From Mesostigma viride (taxonomy: Eukaryota; Streptophyta; Mesostigmatophyceae; Mesostigmatales; Mesostigmataceae): DNA of 64,000 bases. How positions within the stretch are numbered: position 1 is the stretch's first letter; the number at the start of each line of letters is the position of its first letter. Positions 17,166 through 25,400 of the stretch are shown here, piece after piece. The notes below the pieces were generated by a model. The model saw only the letters and a list, made by a program, of their open reading frames with translations, searched no databases and had not been told where the DNA came from. The position numbers were made by a program, and so were the translations under genes. Where the stretch lies: the NCBI GenBank assembly GCA_009746045.1, contig RPFO01000078.1, positions 2,049,750 to 2,113,749 on the forward strand, given 5' to 3'.

Positions 17166-17318
17166 ATGACCTTTGCCGCATCGAACGAAGACAGAGCAAG
17201 TCGCCTTGCGTACTATGCGCGCTGGACACTGTTTGGATTGATCGCGGCAATATGCATCGGTCTGTACCTTGCAGATGGCAATTGTGAAACTGAATCAGTT
17301 GGATCCAATTCCGGATAA
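17166..17318 (+). CDS. Tiny membrane protein, RLAxYxxxT family, copy 1
   Basis: 50 residues: short polar N-terminus, 'SRLAYYARWTLFGLIAAICI', then a Cys-containing tail. It shares the R-L-A-x-Y-x-x-x-T motif and one-helix layout with the next three genes. Too short for most gene callers. Confidence 0.5.
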   Translation: MTFAASNEDRASRLAYYARWTLFGLIAAICIGLYLADGNCETESVGSNSG

Positions 17319-17342
17319 AATCGAAATACATTATATCGGAAC

Positions 17343-17507
17343 ATGAACTGCGAGAACAAAAGGAGTAGCCGCCTGGCGTCGTACGCATTATGGACGCTGT
17401 TGATATGGGCCGCGATGGTTGGAATTGGAATCGGCATCGTCGTTGATATTTTTAATTTTAATGTGTTCTCGCTTTCTAACGCCTCATACCCAAATGTCGG
17501 GTTTTGA
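17343..17507 (+). CDS. Tiny membrane protein, RLAxYxxxT family, copy 2
   Basis: 54 residues starting MNCENKRSSRLASYALWTLL, then a hydrophobic helix 'IWAAMVGIGIGIVVDIF'. It is nearly identical over 17 residues to copy 3, so these are tandem paralogues. Confidence 0.55.
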   Translation: MNCENKRSSRLASYALWTLLIWAAMVGIGIGIVVDIFNFNVFSLSNASYPNVGF

Positions 17508-17558
17508 CCATAGCGGACGTGCGTAGAAATTAATTATCGATGCAGATGGTAGAAACTC

Positions 17559-17729
17559 ATGAATTCTGGTTCATGCGAGAACAAGAGGAGCAGCCGCCTG
17601 GCATCTTACGCGCTTTGGACGCTTGTGATTTTGGTCGTGGTGTTTGTTGTTTCCATGGATGTCGTTGGCGAGCGTAGCGTCAGCGGCGGCGGTATTGAGA
17701 TGAACAGTATGGGGTATAGTATGACGTGA
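17559..17729 (+). CDS. Tiny membrane protein, RLAxYxxxT family, copy 3
   Basis: 56 residues starting MNSGSCENKRSSRLASYALW, then 'VILVVVFVVSMDVVGERSVS'. The N-terminus matches copy 2 almost exactly, while the tail differs. Confidence 0.55.
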   Translation: MNSGSCENKRSSRLASYALWTLVILVVVFVVSMDVVGERSVSGGGIEMNSMGYSMT

Positions 17730-17773
17730 ATTCAATTATCTTTGTGATTACTTAAACCGTAAACTCCATTGTT

Positions 17774-17917
17774 ATGAGCAAAGATCGAGGTAAACGTCTG
17801 GCATCATATATAACCCATACGTTTGTGTGGTTGGCAGTTCCGATTGCAGTCATGTACTGGCTATCACGTAAAACAAATGCCCCTGTTCCTCAGTGGGTCG
17901 ATATTCTAGAAACATAA
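17774..17917 (+). CDS. Tiny membrane protein, RLAxYxxxT family, copy 4
   Basis: 47 residues: 'MSKDRGKRLASYITHTFVWL', a hydrophobic helix and the tail 'SRKTNAPVPQWVDILET'. More diverged than copies 2 and 3. It ends 4 bases before the convergent gene at 17921. Confidence 0.5.
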   Translation: MSKDRGKRLASYITHTFVWLAVPIAVMYWLSRKTNAPVPQWVDILET

Positions 17918-17920
17918 TAA

Positions 17921-18571
17921 CTAAACAATTTCTTCTACCGGCGTAAGACTGACATCCGTCTTGACGGCCACGTCATCTTGCACATCGCCGGACACGCCAG
18001 CCTCACCCGCCTGGTGCGTGTCCTTCATGCGCTTGTCATTGAAATGCTTGACCTTCTCGCGTTCAGTGTGGTAGTGGTCCATGATCTTCGCCATGCGTTC
18101 ATCCACGTACTCGTGCTTAATCTCGCTGCGGATGTCGTCTGGCAGTGGAAGCACGAGCCAGTTGTAAAGCGATACGACGAAGATGTCAAAGTTGGGATCA
18201 TTTTCCATCAGCCTCTTCGCGTGATCCGATGCCTGAGTGGTAGTTTCAAACACACCACGCAGTTTCAGCGCCATGTGGTTACTCATGGGAGGCACCACCA
18301 GGCTCACAACCCCATAGTTTTGACCCGGCACGTGAAGATGATGCGGGTCGGGCTGCGCCTCGCGCACAGGCTTAGTAGTGGAAGTTGCGGCGGTATCCGG
18401 TGTTTTCGTCTCACTGTTCACGATCTCAGTCTGTACGGGTGGCGCGGCGGACTCGTCCCCATCTACCCATGCCGGCATCACGCCGGATGTTTGAAACGCC
18501 TTGTGCTCGTCTTCGGATAGCACGATGGGTGCACCGACGCCCATGTTGATGAACTTGCCGCGCGACTCCAT
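17921..18571 (-). CDS. Conserved giant-virus protein (DUF5832-like)
   Basis: 216 residues from the ATG at 18571 (an in-frame ATG at 18640 would add 23). The core 'YGVVSLVVPPMSNHMALKLR' followed by 'GVFETTTQASDHAKRLMEND' and 'PNFDIFVVSLYNWLVLPLP' matches a family seen across giant viruses (DUF5832 by recollection). A low-complexity, Ala/Thr/Pro-rich segment precedes the core. Unknown function. Confidence 0.7.
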   Translation of the reverse strand: MESRGKFINMGVGAPIVLSEDEHKAFQTSGVMPAWVDGDESAAPPVQTEIVNSETKTPDTAATSTTKPVREAQPDPHHLHVPGQNYGVVSLVVPPMSNHMALKLRGVFETTTQASDHAKRLMENDPNFDIFVVSLYNWLVLPLPDDIRSEIKHEYVDERMAKIMDHYHTEREKVKHFNDKRMKDTHQAGEAGVSGDVQDDVAVKTDVSLTPVEEIV

Positions 18572-18614
18572 GGAGTAATCTTTATAACGTACACGACATA
18601 AATTGCGAAACGTT

Positions 18615-19124
18615 TTAAGCGAACAGGATGTTTGAACCATCGATGGATTCCGTACAGGCCCTGCGGTTTACGGACGTGTACCGCAAGTGCGGGATGACAG
18701 AGTTGTCTGGCTGCTCGTCGCCAAGGAACACGCGTGCGTACTGTTCATATGCCGGTCTGGTAGAGTACACACTGTTCTGCTGCCCGATACGCTTTGCCGT
18801 TTCCTTGTTGATGCTGCTGACTACTTCCCAGATCCCGTCACGGTTTCCGCGCTCGACCAACACGCGCTCCATGTACGACGCGTCTTCGCGCAGGCCGTAC
18901 ACGTAACTCACCATGCTTGCCGTTTGTTCCGCAGTGACATCTATGTCGAACGATAACTTTACGTTTTCTCGAATGCGTGCAATGTTATCCTCACGCATCA
19001 GCTCTGTGTACACGGGGAACATGGCACACGCGAGTTCGTAGTCGCCAGGACGCTGCGGACGAGAAAGGACGCTTCCGTAAAATCCGCCAACGTTGGACAC
19101 AGGCGCGTTCTCTACAGGGTACAT
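18615..19124 (-). CDS. Unknown mostly helical protein
   Basis: 169 residues without TM segments. It has 'LSFDIDVTAEQTASMVSYVY' and a C-terminal 'RACTESIDGSNILFA'. No family recognised. It is upstream of, and in the same direction as, the DUF5832-like gene. Confidence 0.6.
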   Translation of the reverse strand: MYPVENAPVSNVGGFYGSVLSRPQRPGDYELACAMFPVYTELMREDNIARIRENVKLSFDIDVTAEQTASMVSYVYGLREDASYMERVLVERGNRDGIWEVVSSINKETAKRIGQQNSVYSTRPAYEQYARVFLGDEQPDNSVIPHLRYTSVNRRACTESIDGSNILFA

Positions 19125-19156
19125 TTTGATACATTAACGTAACAAAAATATCGGCA

Positions 19157-19756
19157 ATGATCATCCTGGCGTTTGACGTGGGTATCAGAAACCTTGCCTA
19201 TTGCCTTGTTGAGGGAACCGATGGTACTCCTAACGATTTGGCTGGCGGCGTCGCTTTTGACATATTGGACTGGGATGTCATCGATCTTGAGGCTGTAACA
19301 TTAGATGAGGCGTGCACCAATCTGCCACCTGCTCTTGAAGCGCGCATTGGCTCGTTGGGTCGCGCCAACCGCGTGCTCATAGAAAGGCAACCGCAATTTG
19401 GCAACCCAAAGATGAAGGTAGTGAGCCACGCCATACAGGTCTTTTTTGAAACCAGGTCCCTGTTAAGAACGGACGAGCATCCATTGGTTGTGGGTTTCTG
19501 CTCTCCTGTGCGAAAGATGAGTGTGTACACTGGCCCAGAGGTGGAGTGCTCGTTGACTAACAAGTATAGCAGGACTAAAACTCTGGCTACGGAGCACGTG
19601 GCGAGGATAGTTAAGCAGATACCTGTTGATATGTCCTCGCGTTTTTACAATGCAAACAAAAAAGACGACATGGCTGACGCCTTGCTGCACGCCCTTGCGG
19701 CATTGCAAGACATAGATAAGAAGACAAAGCGCAAGAGGGCAGTCGTGGATGTGTGA
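19157..19756 (+). CDS. Holliday junction resolvase, poxvirus A22/RuvC-like
   Basis: 199 residues with an RNase H-like nuclease fold: D7 in 'LAFDVGIRNLAY', E76 in 'VLIERQPQFGNPKM', and the C-terminal acidic block 'KKDDMADALLHAL' (D170, D171, D174). These are the metal-binding residues of the poxvirus A22 and mitochondrial resolvases, which resolve branched replication intermediates. The length is typical. The exonuclease gene follows 51 bases later on the same strand. Confidence 0.92.
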   Translation: MIILAFDVGIRNLAYCLVEGTDGTPNDLAGGVAFDILDWDVIDLEAVTLDEACTNLPPALEARIGSLGRANRVLIERQPQFGNPKMKVVSHAIQVFFETRSLLRTDEHPLVVGFCSPVRKMSVYTGPEVECSLTNKYSRTKTLATEHVARIVKQIPVDMSSRFYNANKKDDMADALLHALAALQDIDKKTKRKRAVVDV

Positions 19757-19807
19757 GTCGCGCTAACCCGTCAGCTATTGTTGGGGTGTTAGAATATACT
19801 TGCGCTC

Positions 19808-20626
19808 ATGGAGCCTGAACTACACCCCGTGGTGGCAAAGCTTTTACGACTGGAGACCCCGGCTCAACGCTCTCCGGAATGGTATGCTATCAGGGACAGA
19901 ATGCTGACTGCGTCGGATGTTGCGGCTGCTGTGGGAGACAATCCATACCAATCTGCCCGTCAGCTGCTGCTAAAGAAGCTGGGTGACGATAAGTACGTGT
20001 TCAAAGGGAACGAGGCCACCAAGCACGGAAACTTGTACGAGGACGTGGCAGCGCAAGAGTACTCGCGACGAACTGGGAAGAAGTGCTACGAGTTTGGATT
20101 GATATCTCATCCGCTTCACACTTGGCTCGGTGGCAGTCCCGATCGCATCACGGCTGACGGCGTGCTGGTTGAAATTAAGTGCCCAATAAAGAGGGAAATA
20201 AAGCACGAAATCCCCTTGTATTACGTGCCGCAGGTGCAGGTTCTTTTGGAAATTCTGGACTTGGAAGTGTGCCATTTTGTTCAGTTCAGGCCGCCAACCT
20301 CTTGGACGGACATGGAGTTTGATGTCCTAGAGGTTAAAAGGGACCGAAGGTGGTTCGAAGATAAGCTGCCGCTGATGAAAAAGTTTAGGGAGCAGTGGGT
20401 GGAGGCGACTGATAACGGAGGCCTGGAGCATGTGAAGACTAAAAGCGTGTTTATTGCTCAGAGCTCTTCGTCCGGTGATGACGAAAAGGACCACGTGTCC
20501 AAGCGAAGAAAGATTGTCGAGGTTGACGTGGAGCCCGCATTTTGGTTTGTAGACAGAAAGACAAAAGACGCGTCTATGACGTTTGATGTGGATGTCACAA
20601 ACATGAAGAACTTTGTATTTGCTTGA
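19808..20626 (+). CDS. YqaJ-family exonuclease (lambda exonuclease-like)
   Basis: 272 residues. The YqaJ viral recombinase fold is clear: 'RSPEWYAIRDRMLTASD' (21-37), 'KHGNLYEDVAAQEY' with E78, 'GGSPDRIT' with D112, 'VLVEIKCP' with E122 and K124, and 'YYVPQVQVLLEI'. These are the PD-(D/E)XK catalytic residues of lambda-type 5'-3' exonucleases. A C-terminal acidic/basic tail is extra. With the resolvase it would form a recombination pair; no annealing protein is recognised. Confidence 0.92.
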   Translation: MEPELHPVVAKLLRLETPAQRSPEWYAIRDRMLTASDVAAAVGDNPYQSARQLLLKKLGDDKYVFKGNEATKHGNLYEDVAAQEYSRRTGKKCYEFGLISHPLHTWLGGSPDRITADGVLVEIKCPIKREIKHEIPLYYVPQVQVLLEILDLEVCHFVQFRPPTSWTDMEFDVLEVKRDRRWFEDKLPLMKKFREQWVEATDNGGLEHVKTKSVFIAQSSSSGDDEKDHVSKRRKIVEVDVEPAFWFVDRKTKDASMTFDVDVTNMKNFVFA

Positions 20627-20683
20627 AATGTGCTTTATTTTATTAATTATGTTTAATTAAAGCGATTGATTCGTGCATTCTTT

Positions 20684-20917
20684 TCATCTTCGCGAGTTGG
20701 CAGCCACAAAATCCTCGAATGAAGAAAGAGTCATGTCTTGAAGCAGAGGGTAGCCGACAGACTCACAATGTTCCTTTAGGGACAAGTATAGATTAAGTAT
20801 CTCGTCCCTGTACAATGACTGAAACGCGTCAGGCATCGTCAGATAGTCAGGCGGTGGGCTGCCTTCGCGCGCATCGTTTTCGTCTGAAGAGTAACACGGC
20901 GGCGGTGTCCGTGGCAT
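20684..20917 (-). CDS. Small acidic protein, unknown
   Basis: 77 residues: a Pro/Asp/Glu-rich N-terminus including 'PPPCYSSDEND' and 'PPPDYLTMPD', then two predicted helices. PPxY appears as 'PPDY' (not 'PPxY' exact) so I do not claim a late-domain motif. No family recognised. Convergent with the exonuclease gene, 57 bases apart. Confidence 0.5.
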   Translation of the reverse strand: MPRTPPPCYSSDENDAREGSPPPDYLTMPDAFQSLYRDEILNLYLSLKEHCESVGYPLLQDMTLSSFEDFVAANSRR

Positions 20918-20971
20918 CCTTGTGCGTTAGATAGGTGTGGCGCGCTTGTTAAGGTATGGGATTTGTGTTAC

Positions 20972-21187
20972 TCAGTAAGCGCGAGCCGCCATCTTGTATG
21001 GGATGTACAAGCTAATGAGCAGCGCTATTAACCAGAATGGGAGAAGTGTTTGCCTTGGCCCAATTCCAAAACGCATTGGGCGTCCGTCATCCTCAAACGC
21101 GCAACGCGGTTTAAAAACCAGCAGCATGTACGACACGAGCACGTATATCGGCAAGGCGTGCAATGTGAACATTTGTGAGTTATACAT
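20972..21187 (-). CDS. Two-helix membrane protein
   Basis: 71 residues from the ATG at 21187, with hydrophobic segments 'ALPIYVLVSYMLLVF' and 'LPFWLIALLISLYI' separated by a polar loop with one Cys. Unknown role. Confidence 0.55.
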   Translation of the reverse strand: MYNSQMFTLHALPIYVLVSYMLLVFKPRCAFEDDGRPMRFGIGPRQTLLPFWLIALLISLYIPYKMAARAY

Positions 21188-21204
21188 CTGTAAGATAAAA
21201 GCGC

Positions 21205-21987
21205 TCACGTATCGCCCTGGCTGTGCATAATACGGATAGCGACTGGCGCCTCTTTGTCCTTTTTAACCACCACGTGCACACCCTCTCCTGGTTCTGTGCG
21301 CGTCATTCCGTCGTCCACATCGCGAACAGTGCGTTTGTATTTCCTAACCACGTACATTGGTATGGATGGTCCTCTGTACACGAGGTTGTCAAGCGTCAGA
21401 CGGCAAATCTGTATAAATTCAAACGGGTTCTGTCTGTGCGATCGAGGCTTGGTGAGCTCTGCGTCTATCTCCCTAAAGAATGAAGCAAACGCGCTTGCCG
21501 CATTTTTATGACGTTCGGCTCGCTGCGACAGTTTCATAAAATTTTGCACGCCGGTGAGAGCTGACACGATCATGCTCATTACGCCGATTGCCGTTGCCTC
21601 AGCGGGCGTCCTCTCTCGCCTGCTGCTGGCAAAAGAAGCAGAACCGGCGATAGCTGAAATAACAACAGCGGGGATTCCTAGCAAGTGAAACCAAAGCGTG
21701 TCTAGATTCGCAGACATCTCGTGCATGTTCCTAAACCCCACGCCCTTCTGTCCCCACGCAAACACTAACTCCTCCATCTCGCGTGTCCAAAACTGTTCTG
21801 TGGTCGACTTAGACTCGATCGAGGACTCGCTGTCTCCGTCACGTATTACGTATTTGTATATATTTACATCGTGCGCATTCTGGAGATTGCTTGTGGGTCT
21901 GTGCATATCATAACGAGGTGAGGTCGCAGGCGTGTCGTGCATTGCATTAATGGGCGGCATGTGCGTGATTACAGGATGCATATCCAT
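21205..21987 (-). CDS. SLATT-like two-transmembrane protein
   Basis: 260 residues. A polar N-terminus (about 70 residues) is followed by 'FWTREMEELVFAWGQKGVGF', two hydrophobic segments ('LLGIPAVVISAIAGSASF' and 'IGVMSMIVSALTGV'), then 'QRAERHKNAASAFASFFREI' and a helical tail. This order matches SLATT domains, the 2-TM modules often found with bacterial nucleotide-second-messenger immunity systems and also in giant viruses. Assignment is by pattern only. No nucleotidyl cyclase or SLOG gene is nearby. Confidence 0.6.
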   Translation of the reverse strand: MDMHPVITHMPPINAMHDTPATSPRYDMHRPTSNLQNAHDVNIYKYVIRDGDSESSIESKSTTEQFWTREMEELVFAWGQKGVGFRNMHEMSANLDTLWFHLLGIPAVVISAIAGSASFASSRRERTPAEATAIGVMSMIVSALTGVQNFMKLSQRAERHKNAASAFASFFREIDAELTKPRSHRQNPFEFIQICRLTLDNLVYRGPSIPMYVVRKYKRTVRDVDDGMTRTEPGEGVHVVVKKDKEAPVAIRIMHSQGDT

Positions 21988-22015
21988 TCAGACTTTATTG
22001 TATTAGCACATTTTA

Positions 22016-23008
22016 TTAACCTCGGCGCAGGAGGTCCTGCAAAACCTCGTCCCATTCAGTGTCGACGCGGATGTCCCAAGCACCCCAGACAATAGGGCTG
22101 ACTACTGGGACATCGCGGTCTAGGGCGTACTTGTGTGTCACCAGGTGTACCATCACGCTAACTGTGGTCGCCACTTCCACGTTTGTTGAGTGATCCCAGC
22201 ACGGAACGTAGCGCACCCAAGCACTCATCTTCTCTGGGGTAGTTGACGACATGAGATAGCGCCCCTGTGCTATGGTAAAAAAAATCTGGTCGCAAGCCAT
22301 GCCCAGCCAAGACCCCTTGTACTGAGCACGCCATGTCAACAAGCCCACAACATGAAGGCACATGACTATCCTGCGCTCTTCGTTGTCAAGAGCAGCGTCA
22401 AAGCTGTGTGCAATCACGAGGCCAACCAGGCGAGCTAGCTCACGAAAGCTCCTGTTGTCTGTGATACGCATCATCAGGGTATGCGCAAGGCGTACAAAAC
22501 CAAACACGGTCTTGGGCGTGTCTGTGTACAGGCGCACCAGCTGAGAACGCGTGTCCCCAAAGACACCGCTTACTTCTAGGACAGCCTCCACCTGGGCTTC
22601 CATTAGCACAAGACGGCCTGACAGACCTGAAAATGACGCTAGCTTGTCTAGCAGCCTTGTAAGCAGGGTGTGAGAAGTGCTGTCACTGACGGCATTCATG
22701 TCCCTCTCTGCCCTGTCCATGTACATAGAACACCACGTTGTTGTGGACATGTCTCTGGTGCCATTAATGAGGTCATAACGAAAGACCACCGCCGGCTGAT
22801 ACAAGCTGTTCTCTATCGCAATGGAGCTCAAAAAACTCCAAACACCCTCCACACGCCCTGACAACACAGTGTCATAAAACGCAAGCTTAGCCTGTATTGA
22901 AGGCCTCAGTGTCGACTGAAGATGCTTGTCCACTGTGCTGAGACGAGAAGAAGTTTCGAGGTCGAGAGTTTCTCCCACAATGGCCAAGGCCGTGTCCGTC
23001 AGCCACAT
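22016..23008 (-). CDS. F-box-like protein, second copy in the window
   Basis: 330 residues from the ATG at 23008. The start 'MWLTDTALAIVGETLDLETS' followed by 'SRLSTVDKHLQSTL' fits an F-box; the rest is helical. It could act with host SKP1. Immediately before the ATG on the coding strand is a T-rich tract ending in CAG, and a GTAAGC lies 87 bases upstream, so a 5' UTR intron is possible. The open frame upstream of 23008 would then be intronic. Confidence 0.65.
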   Translation of the reverse strand: MWLTDTALAIVGETLDLETSSRLSTVDKHLQSTLRPSIQAKLAFYDTVLSGRVEGVWSFLSSIAIENSLYQPAVVFRYDLINGTRDMSTTTWCSMYMDRAERDMNAVSDSTSHTLLTRLLDKLASFSGLSGRLVLMEAQVEAVLEVSGVFGDTRSQLVRLYTDTPKTVFGFVRLAHTLMMRITDNRSFRELARLVGLVIAHSFDAALDNEERRIVMCLHVVGLLTWRAQYKGSWLGMACDQIFFTIAQGRYLMSSTTPEKMSAWVRYVPCWDHSTNVEVATTVSVMVHLVTHKYALDRDVPVVSPIVWGAWDIRVDTEWDEVLQDLLRRG

Positions 23009-23009
23009 C

Positions 23010-23096
23010 CTGCAAAAAAAGAAAAGACAGGTGTGGGCGACCGCCACGCTCGGAAAATGTCAGACGAAATGGTTACGTCCGCAGAAAGCCGCTTAC
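23010..23096 (-). other. Candidate 87-base spliceosomal intron in a 5' leader
   Basis: On the minus strand GTAAGC (first base 23096) and TTTTCTTTTTTTGCAG (last base 23010) bound 87 bases ending directly before GATG, the start of the F-box-like gene. The 5' site is preceded by TTG. No coding exon upstream fits the frame, so only a leader intron would make sense. The T tract may instead be a promoter. Confidence 0.3.
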
Positions 23097-23921
23097 CAAG
23101 ACGGTGCGGTTAAACAACCTCAAGCGACGTTTCATTCACCCGATAAATATCGCGTCACACCTGTCCCTTGAAAACAACAAAAACAAAGGCTGTTCCTCTG
23201 TGATAACAGTATGAAAACGTCAGGCCGCGTGAATGGTTACTCGTGACATGTGGACTACAAGAACTCGTCACTGACCTCTGCCTCCCGGATGCGCGCGTTT
23301 CCATTCGAGCAGTCATAAAGCCTTGCAAAAACGTTTCTGCCCGGGATATAATAATGTATCACTTGCGATAAATATCGTTGCAGCCAGCCCGAATTCGCAT
23401 TCTGCCAGAAATCCTGCCAGGAATTAATTATTTTCCGGTGAAATGGGTGTTAGTTTATTTCCATATCACAGTTAAGGTGACCCAGGTATGCCAAAAATAG
23501 CCTGAAGTGCCTAGTTGTGCCTAAATTGGGGTGCCCGCATTAATGAGGCGCAAGGAATTATAATATATATCGATCCCTCGTTTTTTTAACGCAAGACTCT
23601 TTTCCCTCCTTGCGTGTAAAAAGCAAGTGCCGCAGCACCGAAATATTCGAAGTTGCGGGCGGATCCACGAAACTACGTTTTGGCGCCGCGCCGTGTCGCA
23701 CAAATATCCAGTGTGGCGTACGGATCCACATGACTTTGTTTGGCGCCGCGCCAGTCGCCCAGGCGCGCGTCTCTTCATGTGGCGCAAGCCGTTGCGTCTA
23801 AAAATGCAGACGGCGCGAGCTTCACCACCAAACCTCGGTAACGCATCCCGCTCTCCGTCTGACGAAGTGCCTTCATAGCGTGCATCACCCAAAATCCGAT
23901 GACGATGTCCTGACCCCGCGA
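23097..23921. other. AT-rich non-coding region between divergent genes
   Basis: About 825 bases without a credible gene. It contains the 12-mer CGATAAATATCG twice (23141-23152 and 23366-23377), an AT-rich stretch near 23555-23570, and a GC-rich tandem duplication at 23635-23752. A promoter region or a replication origin are both possible. Nothing decides between them. Confidence 0.55.
23635..23752. repeat. Imperfect tandem duplication, unit about 58 bp
   Basis: 23660-23692 and 23721-23752 share CGGATCCAC at one end and TTGGCGCCGCGCC at the other, with a variable centre. The preceding AAATAT...GTG(C/G)GG segments also match. The GC-rich core GGCGCCGCGCC is nearly palindromic. Confidence 0.6.
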
Positions 23922-25400
23922 ATGGACAAGGAAAAGTGGCAGCCGCCTGGATATTCGGCAGCGACCAAGTGGCTCGCAAATCGAAGGCAATTTGTGGGGA
24001 ACGACGAGGAGTATTCGCATCTTTTGCTGGATGGATTCAGGGGTGGAAAAGCGTATGTGGACCGCGAGGACATGTGGGATTTTTACAAGGCCGTTTGCGA
24101 GGATGGGACGCGAAACACCAGAAATTTTATTGTAGAGCAGAAACCTCTTAATTCACCGTTCCCAATGTTTTTCGACCTTGATTGCGTGGACGACGAGGAT
24201 CTGGGTGGTGTCATCATTGAATCGTGGCTGCCTGCGATTCAGGCGGCACTCTCAGAGTGCCTTCCTGGGAAGGAAAACTCTCTCATGGTTGTGTGCCGGG
24301 CCCCGAAAAAGGTTACCAAGACAGGAAAAGTCAAGACTGGCTTTCACATTCATTTCCCATCTCTTCCCGTCGACACAGAGCGAGCCATGCTCTTGCGGTC
24401 TGTGGTGGTGGAGAAACTAGAACAGCAGTTTGGACCCAGGGACGAGTCAAACCCCTGGGCAACAGTTCTGGACCCTTCGGTGCTGCTCGACAACGGTATT
24501 CGCATCCTGTGGAGCTGGAAGTGTGAGAGGTGTCCTGAATGTTGCAGGTCCATTCGTCAGCTGGAGCGTGAAATCGGGCCATGTGAGAAGCTCGGGACGG
24601 ATGCCGAGTGGTGCAAGTGCAGGTTCTGCGAGCGCAAGAAGCAGCTAAAATGCACCACACCGCTGTGCCAAAGGGGCAGGCTGCACGAGAACCGGGCGTA
24701 TCACCCGTGGGGGGAGATGGACTGCGAGGGCCGCGTAGTCGCAACGTACACACCTGAGGATGTGCGAGCCGACCCCATGAAGTACCTGATGCTCACCTCA
24801 GTGCGGTGCTTTGATCAGACCGACGAAACCCCTGCAACGGTCATTGCGCCAGAGTGGTATGACCCCGAGAGGTGTGCCACAGCCGGAGAGCACAGGGGAA
24901 AGAAAAGAGCGAAAGCCAAGAAGCTGAAGACGCAAGATGCAGAGAGAGATGCCGTGCGGTTTGGTCTTCACGCCAAAGACGGCGTGGAGTTGCCGTCCCC
25001 TGTGCACGCTGCCGTGGAGAGGTGCGTGCGAGTCTTGGCACATACGCCCGTGTCACGCGTGTACAAGCGGGGCGAGGGCGTTCACGCGTCTTACGCAGCG
25101 TGGACGAAGCACAGGCACTGTCTTAATGTGGGTAGGGAGCACGCCAGCAACAACGTGTGGTTCTCTGTCACGTATCAGGGTGTGTCCCAGAGGTGCTTCG
25201 ACGAGGGATGCGCGGGGTACGCGTCCGAACCAGCTGGCATCTCGGCATCCGATCGCGCTTTGCTGTTTGGAGCACCGGCGCCGGCAGACGCCAACAGCCA
25301 GGGCAGGCAGACGATGGCGGCGGCAATCAAGTTGGCGACGAAACTAACGCGTCCAACGTACAGGTCCAGAAGAAGGATGTGCGGTGCGCACAGGCAGTGA
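23922..25400 (+). CDS. Archaeo-eukaryotic primase (AEP) with UL52-like zinc motif
   Basis: 492 residues from the ATG at 23922. The catalytic motif 'PMFFDLDCVDD' supplies D85 and D87; 'VKTGFHIHFPSLPVD' gives the conserved histidine (152/154). A Cys-rich insertion follows (residues about 195-250: 'CERCPECC', 'CKCRFCERK'). Near the C-terminus 'HCLNVGREHASNNVWFSV' and 'QRCFDEGCAGY' form the CHCC zinc motif of the herpesvirus UL52/giant-virus primase family. It would make RNA primers for viral DNA synthesis and presumably works with the separate D5 helicase. The last 57 bases overlap the convergent gene. Confidence 0.9.
   Translation: MDKEKWQPPGYSAATKWLANRRQFVGNDEEYSHLLLDGFRGGKAYVDREDMWDFYKAVCEDGTRNTRNFIVEQKPLNSPFPMFFDLDCVDDEDLGGVIIESWLPAIQAALSECLPGKENSLMVVCRAPKKVTKTGKVKTGFHIHFPSLPVDTERAMLLRSVVVEKLEQQFGPRDESNPWATVLDPSVLLDNGIRILWSWKCERCPECCRSIRQLEREIGPCEKLGTDAEWCKCRFCERKKQLKCTTPLCQRGRLHENRAYHPWGEMDCEGRVVATYTPEDVRADPMKYLMLTSVRCFDQTDETPATVIAPEWYDPERCATAGEHRGKKRAKAKKLKTQDAERDAVRFGLHAKDGVELPSPVHAAVERCVRVLAHTPVSRVYKRGEGVHASYAAWTKHRHCLNVGREHASNNVWFSVTYQGVSQRCFDEGCAGYASEPAGISASDRALLFGAPAPADANSQGRQTMAAAIKLATKLTRPTYRSRRRMCGAHRQ

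Noticed and set aside
20684-20917. PPxY late-domain motif in the small acidic protein
   Set aside because: The sequence reads 'PPDY' with an Asp in a Pro/Asp-rich stretch; as short, degenerate motifs are common this is not evidence of ESCRT recruitment.
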